This document shows positions 48,725-61,615 of a stretch of DNA of 64,000 nucleotides, piece by piece (the first letter of the stretch is position 1; each line of letters begins with the position of its first letter). The position numbers were made by a program, and so were the translations under genes. This DNA comes from Dryas octopetala (lineage: Eukaryota; Streptophyta; Magnoliopsida; Rosales; Rosaceae), in the NCBI GenBank assembly GCA_963921425.1, contig OY992835.1, forward strand, positions 16,368,001-16,432,000, written 5' to 3'. The notes beneath the pieces were generated by a model that was not told where the DNA came from, did no database searches, and saw only the letters and a program-made list of their open reading frames with translations.

Positions 48725-48832
48725 GAAGCAGAAACTGCTCGGAAAAAGGAGAGGCACGGGACTGAATCAAAAGATTCAGTTGAATTGATGTCATTAAAAT
48801 TCACCACTGAGATGAGGCCCTTAGCTAGGTAG
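48725..48832 (+). other. Former C-tail coding sequence of gene E
   Basis: Directly after the stop, 35 codons remain open in the same frame and match the tail of the paralogues (AEL/AET-R, then TES-DS, ending LAR) before a TAG at 48830. The conserved frame suggests the nonsense change is recent or read in some alleles. Confidence 0.7.
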
Positions 48833-49871
48833 TACTTCTACATAAATAATGTTACTGGAAAATTTCATCTTGTGTGTTGGGGAATCACTCATATACATGT
48901 AAATTTCATTTCAGATCATGTCTATAATTTCTGCATAAGAACTCAACTTACTGCGTGAACTACAAAAATCCACAAGTACTTCATTATTGTTGTTCTCTCT
49001 CTTTGTAAATTTTTTCTTTGGTTATGTACTTCAGTTGGCAACAAAGGAACATTTAATGATTTGATGTTTTTTCTCTTATAACTTCTTTTGATCCAATGTG
49101 ACTCTCAAGCTGTATTCTTTAATTTCTCTGCTGAGTTCTCTGTTTGTAGTTCTGCAATTTGTGCAATTTGGAAATGTGTACTTTTCTTTGGGGATCCAAA
49201 TTTGTTCCCCCACTCAATTTGGGAAATCTCATTTTATCTTCTAATTCAATAGGAAAATCTGTCACCCTGTGATGGTGTCTGGCTGACACCATTTTGCGCG
49301 TCTTTCATTCTTGTATGTCTGCCTAAATGTGCTTTCAGTCTTATGAACAACTAGTCAGATTACTCTTGAAGTTAGCTCTGCCACTATAGTGTTTTTCTCT
49401 TGTTTTTTCCTCTTTGGGCACTAATGGACATCAAATGAACCCCCCACCCCCGGGATACATTTTTTTTTACTTGCTATTTTCCTCTTCCTATTATCATGGT
49501 ATAGGCTCCATCTGGTCCAAGTTTGCATCATGGTTTAGAAAATGCAAGACAAACTAAATGCAGACTTTCTAAGACTTCCAAAAGAATTATTAAGTGGTTA
49601 CAGCCTACTAAGGATTGGATGATTGCCATTTGTCTTTATTAGTTAAGTGTCAAGACATGAGTCTATGATTATTTTATATTAACACTCCACTTAACATTGA
49701 AATTTTCCATTGTCCCCAAAATTTTAAACTGTTCAACACCTGAGACAACAATCATTTTATATAATAAATTGTAGGGTCTCTCTTGTTTGTACCTTGAAGC
49801 TATGAAGGCTTAACAACTCTAATGTTAACGGTAAGCAATTTATCAAAGAGAAAGAAAATGGATTGTTATTA
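48833..49871. other. Intergenic region after gene E
   Basis: The 3' UTR and AT-rich flank of gene E; nothing else recognised. Confidence 0.4.
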
Positions 49872-50980
49872 ATTTAAGAGAGTTGCTATTTGCACACTTT
49901 TTTTTTTTTTTCTTTTTACATACCTTTTTTCTTTTTCTTTTTTTCTCCTTCACACCCTCTATCTTCTTCTAAAATTTAAAAACTCTCTTAACAGACCTAT
50001 TTAATTATCCTAATGCCCCTATTTTATTTATTTAACAAAATTTAACACAACACACTCTATCACCCAACACACCCCATCAAAAAAAGAAAAAAAAAAAAAA
50101 AAAAAAACCACACACCGACACACACCACCCCTCCTTCTCCTTCACCGACCACCTCCCTCCCTCCCTTTATTTCTGTCCAGCTCCGGCGACAACAACCCCG
50201 GCCCACCCCTTTCCATCCCCTTTTTCTCCTTCACCTACCACCTCCCTCCCTCCCTCCCTCCCTCTCTCTGTTTCTGTCCAGCTCTGGCGACAACAACCCC
50301 GACCCAACCTTTCCCAGCCCCTCATTCTCCCTCACCCCGATCACCTCCCTCTCTCACCGACCATTCCCTCCCTTATTTTCTGTCTCTGTCCAGCTCCAAC
50401 AACAACCCCAGCCCACCCCTCCATGCCCCTCCAACTGCGACCACCCTCTCCCTTTCCCCCTCTCTATCTCTCTCTCCACCTTTAAAAAAAAAAAATGCAA
50501 ATTGTGGCTGGTTCGGCAGGCCAGTGCCGAAACCTATGGTTTTGTTCAGCGGGTACCTGGAAATTTTTTTACTACCGAACCAGCCACCATCTTCTCTGGT
50601 GAGTTCATCGTTTCCAACGGCGTCAAGGAAGAAGAGTGAGGCTCGAGAGAGAGAGAGAAAGAGAGTGAAGGAGAGGGTGGGTTCGGAAGAGAGGAGAGTG
50701 AGGTGAGAGAGAGTGGGTTCGGGAGAGAGAATGAGATAGATTGGACTGGGGAGGGAGATGGTTGGGGTGACTGGTGAAGGAAGGGGAGGGGCTGCTGAGT
50801 TTGTGTTTTTTTCTTTTTTTGTTTGAATTGATGGGGGGGTGTGTTGGGTGAGGGAATGAGAGAGTGGGAAAGAGAGGGAGGGTATGCTTGGTCTTTTTTC
50901 TTTGATTGTTTTTTTTTTTTTTAAGTGGTGTGTAAAAAGAAAAAATAGGGTGTGCAAATAGTAGGTCTCTAGCTTAATTG
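49872..50980. mobile_element. Non-autonomous TIR element of about 1.1 kb with C-rich tandem repeats
   Basis: The left end GAGAGTTGCTATTTGCACAC and right end GTGTGCAAATAGTAGGTCTC are inverted over about 45 bases, including CTTTTTACA/TGTAAAAAG. The interior has about three diverged 110-bp units built on CTGTCCAGCTCCGGCGACAA (50120-50440). A hairpin GGCTGGTTCGG/CCGAACCAGCC lies at 50503-50585. The 194-residue - strand frame is low-complexity. No target duplication is clear; MULE type is likely from the end sequence. Confidence 0.6.
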
Positions 50981-51129
50981 ACTTCTTCTGATAAAGACAG
51001 TTTGATGGATTAAAAATCCATGGCTAAGGAACAGTTGACTTGGTCACCACTTTGACAGTATCCAATTCGGAGGCCTTAAATTATAGAAGATTGAATCTGC
51101 AAAGCCTTTTTGAATCTCAAGAGCAAGAA

Positions 51130-54100
51130 ATGACTAAGCGTTTCCTCTATGCAATATTACATTTTGCTTTTGCTCTCTCTGTTTTTGTTCAATGCCAGGA
51201 CCAATCAGGTTTGAAATTAATTCTCAAATCATATGCTACCAAGATTCATTTATCTTTCGTTCTAGTTATTACCATAGAGCTAATGTCAGTCTTTCAGGTT
51301 TCATTAGCATAGATTGTGGGGCTTCAGATGACTATACAGATGAAACAACAGGCCTCACCTACACTTCAGATACAGCCTTCATAGACACCGGGATAAGCAG
51401 AAACATATCACCCGAATTCAAGACCCTCGAGCAGCAATATTCGAATGTTCGAAGCTTCCCTGAAGGAACAAAAAACTGTTACACCCTAACACCTTCAGAA
51501 GGGAAAAACCGTAGTTATTTGATCCGAGCAAGTTTCATGTATGGAAACTATGACGGCGAGAGCCAATCTCCAGAATTTGACTTGTATATTGGACTTAATA
51601 GGTGGGATACAGTGAAATTGGAGGGTGCATCCAATAAAACAACAAAAGAAATCATACATGTCATTTCATCAGATTATATATATGTTTGCCTGGTGAACAC
51701 AGATTCTGGGACACCTTTCATATCAGTGTTGGAGTTAAGGCTTTTGCACAATGAAACTTACAGTACTCAATCTGGATCACTGGAACTCTATATGAGGTCA
51801 GACTGCGGTTCAACAACCAATCAAAATGTGAGGTGAGTTATTTTTCTTTCACTTACTTATGTTTAAACCCCAACCAAAGCCCCCAGAAAAAAAAGAATGG
51901 AAAGAAAATTTGCTAAAGCTCACCTTATTATTCTTTTTTCATAGGTACAGAGACGATGTTTATGATCGAATATGGTCACCAATTAACCCCGAAAACTCGC
52001 AAGTATTAAACACCTCATCACTTGCCATTGAAGAAAATGGTTACGAACTGCCATGGGTTTTGATGCGCACTGCAGTGACACCAAAAGCAGAAAAAGGTTC
52101 CTTGAGATTGTCCTGGAATACCGGAGCAATCATCTCCCGATTTTATATTTACTTGCATTTTGCTGAAATCAAAGAACTGCAGAACCAAAGCAGAGAATTC
52201 AATATATTTATGAATGATGATTTATGGTATGGACCAATTACTCCTGTTTACTTGTCCACATCTACAATATACAGTACAAGAGACAGTAGTGGAGCAAACT
52301 TTGAGGTTAGGATTAATAAAACCACAAATTCAACCCTTCCACCCATTCTCAATGCTTTTGAGATTTATAGGGTGAAAGAGCTGCCACAATCAGAAACATA
52401 CCAAAATGATGGTATGTTCTAACCATAAATTTCAATTGGCATCCTAATATGCATGCAATATAATATTTCATCCCTTTTCTGCTTCAAATTTCATGTCCTT
52501 TTTGTTTGATCCTTTTGGAATTAATAGTTGATGCTATCAAGAATATCAAGTCAATGTATGGACTGAAAAGAAACTGGCAAGGAGATCCCTGTCTCCCAGA
52601 AGCTTACAAATGGCAGGGTCTTAATTGCAGCTACCATGGTTCTGATTCACCAAGAATCACATCCTTGTGAGTTCATGACTTAATCTCTGAAACTTATGTC
52701 TACTACATTTTGAGCCAAAATTCAATTCTTAAGAAATTATGGGCCATGTCAGGAACTTATCCTCAAGTGGGTTGACTGGGGAGATAGCTCCTTATGTATC
52801 CAACTTCACATTTATAAAATATTTGTAAGTATTTCAATCTCACAAAAACAATTAAAAATATCAACTTGGTGCAGATAAGAACCACATTGGCCTGCAATAA
52901 TTCTTTCTATGATGACTAATTGACAGAATAATTTGGTCATTTCAGGGATTTATCAAACAATAGTTTAAACGGGACGGTGCCTGATTTTCTTTCTCAGCTA
53001 CCATTTTTGAGGGTATTGTAAGTTTCAAAAGGTTGGGAACTAACATTTTGTTTTCATTATAAGAAGAGAGAATTATATAATTTATTTTCCTTAAGGAAAT
53101 TTGGAACAAAATAAACTCTCTGGATCAGTTCCAATGGGACTCGTTGAAAGATCAAATAATGAATCACTCTCACTGAGGTCGGTTATTATTCACAGGGTTC
53201 ATTGTATATATAAAGAATGTTCATTGCCATTTTCAACCATCTTTCTTCTGTTTGCTCTTTTTTTGTTTTTTGTTTTCCCTTTTACATAGAAAATTACCAT
53301 GTATCCCAATATTAGGACAATGGTAACAGCTATTTTTACGGTCTTTACGTTAATGATATCTACTCTTCTTGTCTATGACAGTGTGGGTGAAAATCCAAAT
53401 CTTTGTATGTTGAATTCATGTGATAAGAAGGAGCAGGAAAAGAAGAAGAAAAAGAATAAGTTTGTCATTCCAGTTATAGCATCAGTCGGGGGATTTTCCC
53501 TCCTTTTAGTGGCAATTTCTGTCTTCTGGTGCTTAAAAAGAAGAAAACAAGGTAGAAAAACTAGCCCTCATGACTATTTTCATCAAAGATTCTGAAGTTC
53601 CTAGAGAAAAGATAAAGAGTTCCTTAAATGATTCCTTGTGATAACTTTATATCAGTTTCAACTTCAACCAATATGAATGTTGAGTCAAACAGAAGAGATG
53701 GGCAATTTGAGTCAACAAAACAACAATTCACATACTCCGACATCCTTAGGATTACCAACAACTTTGAAAGGATCATTGGCAAAGGAGGATTCGGAACTGT
53801 ATACCATGGCTACTTAGATGACAATCAAGTTGCGGTAAAGATGCTGTCTACTTCATCAGCTGAAGGGTACAAGCAATTCTGTGCAGAGGTACAATAGCAC
53901 TAAATGTGTAAATGGAGTCAAAAGGCAAAAAACATAAAACGAATGTAGTCCATTTCTGTTGAAATAGACTATGTAATGGATTACATACTCAAATCTTCAT
54001 AAAAATGACTATTATTTGGCATGCAATCGAAAGCTGAGTAGTCCTGTGATAATTTTTTATTATCTCTCATGTATATGAACCAAGATGTGAATTTATTATA

Positions 54101-55644
54101 CAGGCCCAACTTCTTACAAGAGTTTACCACAGAAACTTGACTGCTCTAGTCGGTTATTGTGATGAAGGCCCTAACATGGGACTCATCTATGAGTACATGG
54201 CCAATGGTAACTTAGATTGGCATCTCTCAGGTAATAATTAATGATAGTCAAAACCTTTACTATAGTGCCATTCATGTTAATTTAAACTATAAGCTCATTC
54301 AATTAAATTCTTGCAGAATTTCAAATTATAACATCTATCTATTATATCTTGTACTTTATACTGTTACATCAGCACAGGGTCAAGATTTATTTACTAGGAA
54401 CAAAATAGAACAATAAGAACTGTTATTTCTTGGATGCAGAAAGAAATGAAAATCCATTAAGTTGGGAAGAAAGACTTAACATAGCAATGGACACAGCTCA
54501 AGGTGAATAATTAAGCATATATTTGGTTGGTATAATTTACTTTTAAGCAATTGATTTTTGTTCTTGTGTTACAATTGGACTGTTATACATGGAATTTTGA
54601 TTATAGGATTGGAGTACTTGCACAATGGTTGTAAGCCACAGATTATCCACAGAGACGTGAAGACCACAAACATTTTACTGAATGAAGAATTACAAGCCAA
54701 ACTAGCTGATTTCGGATTCTCCAGAGCCTTCCCAGTTGAAGAAGGTGACACTCATGTGTCAACTCTGGTTGTTGGTACACCAGGGTACCTTGACCCTGAG
54801 TAAGTATTCTTATACTTGCATATAAGTTGAAAATACTAAAAAAGACGTCGTTTTGGACATAAACACAAAATAAGCACAAAAAATATCAGCAGAGGATCCT
54901 ATTTCTATTAACATGGTCAAGGAAAATTCCCAATAAAACTAAACTTAATATAAGTAAGATTAGAAAAATGAAATATTACCAACTACGCATGTCAAGCACT
55001 AACCGGTAAGTAAGTTGGAAGGTAGTAACCACTCTTTTGAGTCTAGACCACACCGTGATCCCATAATCCAAACCGTCTGTGTATTCCTCTTCAAAAATCT
55101 ATCCCTACAAAATACCAACCATGTTGAAAATCGTTTAGAATACACACAATACCAACCCAATTGGGAAATTTAGTTTCCGTTCTTTAATTTATATATATGC
55201 ATCCAATTCAAGGAATTCCATCTTTATCCTTGTAGGTACCATGTCTCAAACAGGTTGAGTGCCAAAAGTGATGTCTTTAACTTTGGAGTGGTTCTTTTGG
55301 AGATGATCACAGGTCGACCTGCAATAATCGCCAAAGAGCAAAGTCATGTTATGGAATGGGTTACTTCCATGCTCTCCAAAGGGGACATCAAAAATATCAT
55401 AGATCCAAGACTAAAGCAAGAGTTTGCCACAAGTTCTGTTTCAAAAGCAGTGGAAGTGGCAATGGATTGTGTATCACCCAATACCATCACAAGGCCAACC
55501 ATGGCTCAAGTGATGGTGGAACTAAAGCAGTGTTCGGAAATGGAGATGGATCGAACAAGCACAACCCATGAGACTGAACAGAAGGAGTTAATTGAAATGG
55601 TTGCTATAAGTATGAATACTCCAAACAGTCATATGGAAAGTTAG
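51130..55644 (+). CDS. Malectin-like LRR receptor kinase, gene F (13 exons, 879 aa), suspect exon 7 acceptor
   Basis: Exons: 51130-51208, 51298-51832, 51945-52411, 52528-52666, 52753-52824, 52946-53017, 53097-53177, 53382-53551, 53656-53888, 54104-54230, 54440-54502, 54607-54799 and 55236-55644. Signal peptide, malectin-like region, WQGDPC hinge, LRR exons, transmembrane helix, RD kinase with GKGGFG 580-585, Lys600, HRDVK 694-698 and DFGFSR from 714. In-frame use of exon 7 needs a start at A53097, but the AG lies at 53094-53095 with an extra G between; splicing at that AG shifts the frame to an early stop. Exon 7 is 81 nt and phase-neutral, so skipping it keeps the frame. Either a splicing oddity or a recent pseudogene. 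No upstream gene lies closer than E. Confidence 0.75.
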
Positions 55645-56070
55645 TCTGCATTAATAAAGAGTGTTTTTTTTTTAATCCAAAATACAACTATTTAAATGCG
55701 AATCCATTTTGCTCACTCATTCATGATGGTATTGGTGGTAATGCTCACCCTGTGGGCAAAAATGAATCCATTTAAATGCTGGTGTGATGTAAAAATAGCC
55801 CTTTGGAGTTTCTATATATTGTCACCCGTAAAATTGCTCATCCCACCAATAAACTTTTAATACTATTTTAACCTGACATGACAGAAATTAATTGCTCTAT
55901 GTTGTTTCGGATTCCTCTCCCCTTGGTTGGGCTTTACTTTCGTTGTTGGACTCTGTTAGCGTGTTCAGCCCTGTGAGCTCTTAAGTTAGTTATTTATGTT
56001 GATTTGGGCTTTGGCGCCCAATTCAAAGAAAAAAATAATTAAGTTGGACAATTAAGTTGGACTTTTGAGA
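55645..56070. other. 3' flank of gene F
   Basis: The 3' UTR and AT-rich flank; no other feature seen. Confidence 0.4.
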
Positions 56071-56071
56071 C

Positions 56072-56358
56072 TCATGTCATTTCAGGATATGAATTTTGTT
56101 TTATATCATTAGAGAATATAAACTTTTATTTTGTGTCAATCTGGCCTAGTTCGTCACCTCTATTACATAATCCATCAACACCAATTATGTGTCACACACA
56201 TAAAATGACTTAAGGATTGATATGAAATGATGTTTTTGACCCTTAAAAATATGATGGATTATGTAATAGAAATGATGGAATAAGCCAAATGAACACAAAA
56301 TGAAAGCTTATATTCTTTAATGACACAAAACAAATTTCATATCTTGAAATGACATAAA
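56072..56358. mobile_element. Palindromic MITE of about 287 bp
   Basis: The left arm TCATGTCATTTCAGGATATG is mirrored by CATATCTTGAAATGACATAA on the right. Pairing continues through TATTACATAATCCATCA and TGATGGATTATGTAATA, so nearly the whole unit folds on itself. It has no coding capacity. Confidence 0.75.
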
Positions 56359-56499
56359 GCCAAAGTTTAAGTCATTTTGATAAATGTTTTCAAAAGGAAA
56401 AGAAAATACAATTAAACCACTAGCTAGCTAGTTAGAGTTAGGGACCATATAGTGTTGATGTCAATGAAAGGGTGACTCTATTCGAAGGGTAGCCAATGC

Positions 56500-56745
56500 T
56501 ACCACCACTTGGCCCATCACCGCCACCATCTACCAACCACCAACAATGTTGTCATAACTTTGCCATTGGTGCCATCGCGTTGTTGTCTCCACCACCACCT
56601 CACTCCTATCACTTGTACTACCATCATCCCTACTACCACCACTCTTAGTCTCTTACCTCCGCCTCCACCATATTGTCGTTGTTGTCGACATCGCCACACC
56701 ATTGCCCCTACCATCATCCCGCTACCACCAACATCGCATTTTGTC
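56500..56745. repeat. CCA/CCN-rich low-complexity tract
   Basis: Imperfect CCACCA and ACCATCATCCC strings give short His/Pro/Thr-rich frames on the + strand and Val/Gly/Arg-rich ones on the other. I see no gene. Confidence 0.6.
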
Positions 56746-58081
56746 TCATTTTTTCTAATTCTATTTGAAATTAATTTCTAATATTTTAAAATTATTCTTT
56801 TCAAACACACCGTAAGATGATTAGACCACATATTTAATAGTAACTTAATAAATTTTTATTTGCGTGTCTTAAGGATTGTATTTAATCTGTATATCATCTT
56901 AATTCTTATTAAAATTTTGTCTTTTCTTAAAAAAAAAAAAGTTCTTATCTTACTTTTTTTTTCCTAACTAATTCTATCTAGGATTCTTTTTTATGAAATT
57001 TTGGGAAGGTAGGCAATCACATGGCATTATATCGATCATGTCATCAAATTTGGTCTATAATGATGTTGCACGCGCTCATTTATATTCATTCCTATCCATG
57101 ACGGAATGCAGTCCCTTTAGAAAATTAGAACTAGCAGCAGCCATCTCATGAAATAACTGAACTTGTCTATAACCAACAACGCACATAACAATTGTTTAAC
57201 ATAGTCAATTTCTCCCACTTGTGAAAGCCTACAAAAATTTGAGTTTAACAAAATTTTCCACACACGCAAATCAATTTGTTATTTTGAGACCTCCCACTTG
57301 TACAACATTGCCAGCTGATCGAATAATAATAATATGAGCAAGCAATTTGCAAAAAGCAAAAGCCAAGCCAGAGATCCAGGTCGATCGATCCCTTTGACAA
57401 CAGAAAGTCTATATTTAGCAAAAATTCCCCAACCACAATAACATCTGTTATCCAATCAAAACCAACTTTTTCCATCCCTTATAACACCAAGCCAAATGAG
57501 ATCCCTCAAATTAGTCATACACATGACAAAATGCATTAATCTTCATTTTGGGAACTTCTTTGTCTCTTCTTTTTTTTTTTTTTTTTCTATTTTTCTCTTC
57601 CTTCTAATTAAATTCATATCATGCCCCATCACCATCAAGTAAAACCATCATTTAAGTCAAGAATTTAGGATTTATGATTTTAGATGGAAATTGATCGGGG
57701 TTTAATTTTTGCCAAAAAAAAATGACAAAAGCGAAAGCCATATATATATATATAGAGCACCAAGAAAAAAACAAGCATATACGATACTCTTATGAATTTC
57801 ATATTTTGTGAGAGTCTAACACAGTACGTCAGTGTACACGAGTTTTTCTCCGTAAACAAGAACCACAAAAATATGCTACTTTTTTTTTTTTTATTAAAAA
57901 TTTGCTACCAGCCTGCTACCCTTCAAGTTTGGGAGCGTACAACAACAAGCTAATAAGCCAAATTAAGCCAAGCTGCCATGTTGCTAGAACCGAAAAATTC
58001 ATAACAAACCCATCTCATCATCATCCCGAAGAATATTGATCATTAGTTGTTTTAATTAAGAGTAATCTTGTTGAAACCTTT
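56746..58081. other. AT-rich intergenic region
   Basis: No gene or clear repeat seen apart from short homopolymer tracts and a (TA)n run near 57740. Confidence 0.4.
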
Positions 58082-58200
58082 CCAACTGACCATATGGGCC
58101 GACGATATGAGGTGTTAGTTGATCTGTTAATCTCGATTGCAGTGTTAATAAAGATGACATGTACAGATCAACTGACACCTCATATGGTCGATCAGTTGGG
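58082..58200. repeat. Long hairpin with about 40-bp arms
   Basis: The arm 58082-58127 (CCAACTGACC ... ATATGAGGTGTTAGTTGATC) is inverted in 58163-58200 (GATCAACTGACACCTCATAT ... ATCAGTTGGG) around a 35-base loop. The left arm has a small extra segment (CATATGGG). It could be a foldback MITE or a miRNA-like precursor. Confidence 0.65.
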
Positions 58201-59473
58201 AAGGTCTCAACTACATTACTCTTTAATTAGTAAGGAGAATGTTATCTACCTTATCTACCAAATTTCTCCACTATTATTCTCATTATGTAATGTATTTTTA
58301 TGATCAGAACCGTTCATTTTGTAAATAATTCTTTAAAAATCATTTATACAAAAAATCAATTAAATCAGAAATCGTTTGATTATGTAATTTTTATCAAAAA
58401 AATAAACGGTAAATCAAACTGTTACCAAAACCATATGTTTATTTAATAATAGTTACATAAATAAATAATGTCCGATTTGATTAATTTTTTGTAGAGATTA
58501 TCTTTATAGTTAGAATGATCTAAAAAATGAATAGTTCTAATCAATCATAAACTTACATTATGAAATGATAGTAATAAAAAAAAATTGATACAAAAAGTAG
58601 ATTGAAGAAGGTGAATGACATTTCTCAATTAATAATCCTTGGACTAATGAAGTTTCTTAACGAAGGGAATTGAGTTTTATATATGCAGATCGCAAACCCA
58701 CCTGCATGCCCAAAAGAAAAGTAGAAACATGTGCTAAGCAATGAAGTTGGGGTGACTTTCAAGGGCACGCTTTGGATTGAATCAAGGAGACAGGACCACT
58801 GACTAGGATTCACAAGTCTTAAGAGAATGTCTCTTGCATTGGTTAGCCAAACAATGACACTATAAAAATAATAACATAAAGATCTCCAAGAAAGCTGAGC
58901 TAGCTTTAAGCCTTTAAGTACATGGAACAGATTAAACAATATATTGTACAACAAGCTTAAAGTGATAGTCGCTTTCTAGCCCTTGATCTTAATGATAGGT
59001 GTTATAATTGCTAATCCCTTTTTGTATATAAAAGAAAAGAAAATTCATGTGCAACTACACTACTATTTCCAATCCATGTTTTGCTACTTGCACTATATAA
59101 TTAATATAATATTCCTTCACTAAACATTGCACACATGGATAATGGAAAGCAGCAAAAATATTAGTGGAAATAGAATTTTGCAAAAGCGCGCCTTACTTGC
59201 ATGGTGGGTGTTATGATGGCATACATGGAATGAGTCTTAATAACTCTGGATTACAGAAGATCAAGTAATGATGAAGACAATGATTTGGGTCTTGGATAGT
59301 AAACTAATTTGCTACTACTTTATAAATTTTCTTTTTGGGGGCCAGAAAATTATAATTAATTGGCCGGCCTTGGAGCTAGGTTAATCATTGGTGATGAAAT
59401 GATGATGATGATGATGATGATGAGAATGATTAAAGGTGTTTTGGGTTAGGGCTTTTTTGTGGTTTCGGATTAT
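58201..59473. other. 3' side of the bHLH gene
   Basis: AT-rich; presumably holds the bHLH 3' UTR near 59040-59473. A (GAT)n run lies at about 59400-59423. No other gene seen. Confidence 0.4.
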
Positions 59474-60955
59474 TTAGTTTTGGGGGTGGTGGTGGTGGTG
59501 GATATGATGATGATGATTAGGGTTGTGGAGTGGGACATGGGTTTGCATGGGAAAAGAGGGGTTGAAAGAGAAAGCAAAGCTTGTAGAAGGAATGCAATTA
59601 TTCATGGAGTCAATTTTTTGGCCCAAACCTTCCAATGCTTTGACTTGTGACCTGAGGAACTTGAGATAGTTTGCAGCCTCATCAAGCATAGATGCAGTGT
59701 CCATCTTGTTCCCACCAGGAACCAGCCCCTGCAAAACCCTAATCCTCTCACTTATCCTCTCCCTCCTTTGCCTTGCAGCCACAGTCTGTGGGTCAGATGA
59801 GATCCTCACATTCTTCCTCTTGGGCTTGTCAACCATCTCCAGGCCCAAGTTCACAGGCCTGAAAGCTGCAGCTCTGTAAATCATCTCCTTCATCTGTGCA
59901 ATGACCTCTGGATCAGGTTCTTGATCAATGGAGGAAGCTGACATAGATGATGAACTTGGCTGTTGAAAGTTGATGTTGGATGAGCTTGGAGTAGTACTAG
60001 TACACTTATGATCTGATGAGGATCTGGGTTTCTTCGGTTTTGGTGGGTTTTCGGAGATGATCCTAAAACGGCCTTCTGTGGTACAAGAATCTGTTTGAAG
60101 AAGATCAAAGTGGCTATACTTTGCTCCAGGTTTGAGCTGAGTTTGATCACGGCTTCTCTTCGTGGAATTCGATCCATGTGGATGTGATGAACTTTGAGAG
60201 ACTACTGTTTCATCAAGCAGATATTGTGTAGTTTCTTTGTAATTTCTCGAGGCATTATTGTTCTCAGACTCTCCAGATGAGACTGCAGTAGTAGTACTGC
60301 CTGCTGCAGCTCCTCCTGCATTATTAAAGTTCAAATACAAATTCCTACTACAATCCGAGAAAATCATCGAAATCCCATTATCATGATCATGTTCATGATG
60401 ATCATCTTCTACAGATATTGTCTCTGCAGTGTTGCTATTAGTACTAGCAGCTGACAGCAAGCAATCCAGGGACTCAATGGAGCATGTTGTTGCTGGCGGC
60501 TGAGCCTTGACTACATGATCTTGTAAGCCATGAACATTGACTTGTGGTTGTTTCCCAATAATGCCATAATGAGCCATGAAAGTAGATGATGATGAATTCA
60601 TTAAATAAGGCCTACTGATCATATTAGGAGCTTGACACAATTGATCATCAGCTGTCAAATTAGTCTGTCCCCAACTTACTGTTCCACCTCCTGACGATGA
60701 TTTTCCAACCATATTTGGCATAACATGTACTGAACCCAAGGCAGAAGAATTTTGCTGATCAGCTCTTTCGGTATTCGAGTTCATCACATGCAATGTTTGC
60801 ACTTTCTGGAAGTCTTGGATTGGAATATGGAAAACACTGGAACTTGAGTTCGACCCCAACAAGCTATCTTCAAGATCATGTACTACTTGATGATGATTGC
60901 TCCATAAGGTTGATGTGTTTGTGATATGGGAGCCATCCCAACCCAAACCATCCAT
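59474..60955 (-). CDS. BHLH87: bHLH transcription factor, HEC/IND/bHLH87 group (493 aa, no intron)
   Basis: Nuclear DNA-binding protein of plant bHLH subfamily VIIIb. The conserved block [19 protein letters not shown] precedes [18 protein letters not shown] at the basic region, and the helix-loop-helix runs to about residue 442 with [20 protein letters not shown]. This is the signature of bHLH87, with IND and HECATE as relatives. At the usual DNA-contact positions 5, 9 and 13 I read Gln390, Ala394 and Arg398, so the His and Glu of E-box binders are missing, as is usual for this group. The N-terminal two thirds are Ser/Asn-rich and unstructured; the C-terminus ends in a His-rich run. The ATG begins MDGLGWDGS, a natural family-like start. 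Relatives act in carpel, shoot-branching or meristem control; the role here is inferred. Confidence 0.9.
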   Translation of the reverse strand: MDGLGWDGSHITNTSTLWSNHHQVVHDLEDSLLGSNSSSSVFHIPIQDFQKVQTLHVMNSNTERADQQNSSALGSVHVMPNMVGKSSSGGGTVSWGQTNLTADDQLCQAPNMISRPYLMNSSSSTFMAHYGIIGKQPQVNVHGLQDHVVKAQPPATTCSIESLDCLLSAASTNSNTAETISVEDDHHEHDHDNGISMIFSDCSRNLYLNFNNAGGAAAGSTTTAVSSGESENNNASRNYKETTQYLLDETVVSQSSSHPHGSNSTKRSRDQTQLKPGAKYSHFDLLQTDSCTTEGRFRIISENPPKPKKPRSSSDHKCTSTTPSSSNINFQQPSSSSMSASSIDQEPDPEVIAQMKEMIYRAAAFRPVNLGLEMVDKPKRKNVRISSDPQTVAARQRRERISERIRVLQGLVPGGNKMDTASMLDEAANYLKFLRSQVKALEGLGQKIDSMNNCIPSTSFAFSFNPSFPMQTHVPLHNPNHHHHIHHHHHPQN

Positions 60956-61615
60956 TGTTTATAAACCTTCAATATGCATAGTTTTGTAAATTTCTGATCA
61001 GAAACAGTACATAATGATGTAATAAACAAACAAATATCATGACATACCAATATGAGTAATTAAATTGAAATAACAACAAAGGAAATTACATGACATACCA
61101 ATTTACAGATCCAGCTGCCAACCAAATATAGAATAAATATCAAAGTATGAGGAGCCAAAGAAGACCAGGAAATTATTTGATTTAGTAGTGACTACACTTT
61201 AATGCTTGCAGTCTCAACAGAACCAAAATCAGACCTCAGCAACTTCAGCTTTATATTTTGTTTGCAATTTTGGCATACTTCCAATAACCACCATCTTTAA
61301 TTCAGTACTGTCATCATGAAAACTGTGAGCAGAGAAACAAAACAACCATCTAACGTCAGTTTCGGCAACTACAAAAGAATTTGAGAGCCACCATTCAGAA
61401 AAACAAAAGCAGTTAAAAAATTCATATGCATGACAAAGAATTATGGCTAAATTCTCTGTTTCTTTTTCCTTTCAAAAACTGGAGAGAGTGAATAGGAAAT
61501 TAAAGTTAACAAAGATGGAAGCCTTTGCCTACCTTAATGAGCAGCCATGGAACTAGCACCATTAAATTGATACACAGTGTTCTGTTCTTTGGTGGTGGCA
61601 TGCTTAAATATAGAT
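60956..61615 (-). promoter_or_regulatory. Leader and core promoter of the bHLH gene
   Basis: Read on the - strand, CTATATTTAAG at 61613-61603 is a good TATA box, placing the start near 61575 and leaving a leader of about 600 bases, possibly with an intron. I cannot define one by eye. Confidence 0.45.

Noticed and set aside
50373-50957. A 194-codon frame on the - strand
   Set aside because: Low-complexity Ser/Pro/Arg content inside a TIR element; stops only avoided by biased composition.
56509-56781. A 90-codon His/Pro-rich frame
   Set aside because: Arises from CCA-type repeats with no recognisable start context or domain.
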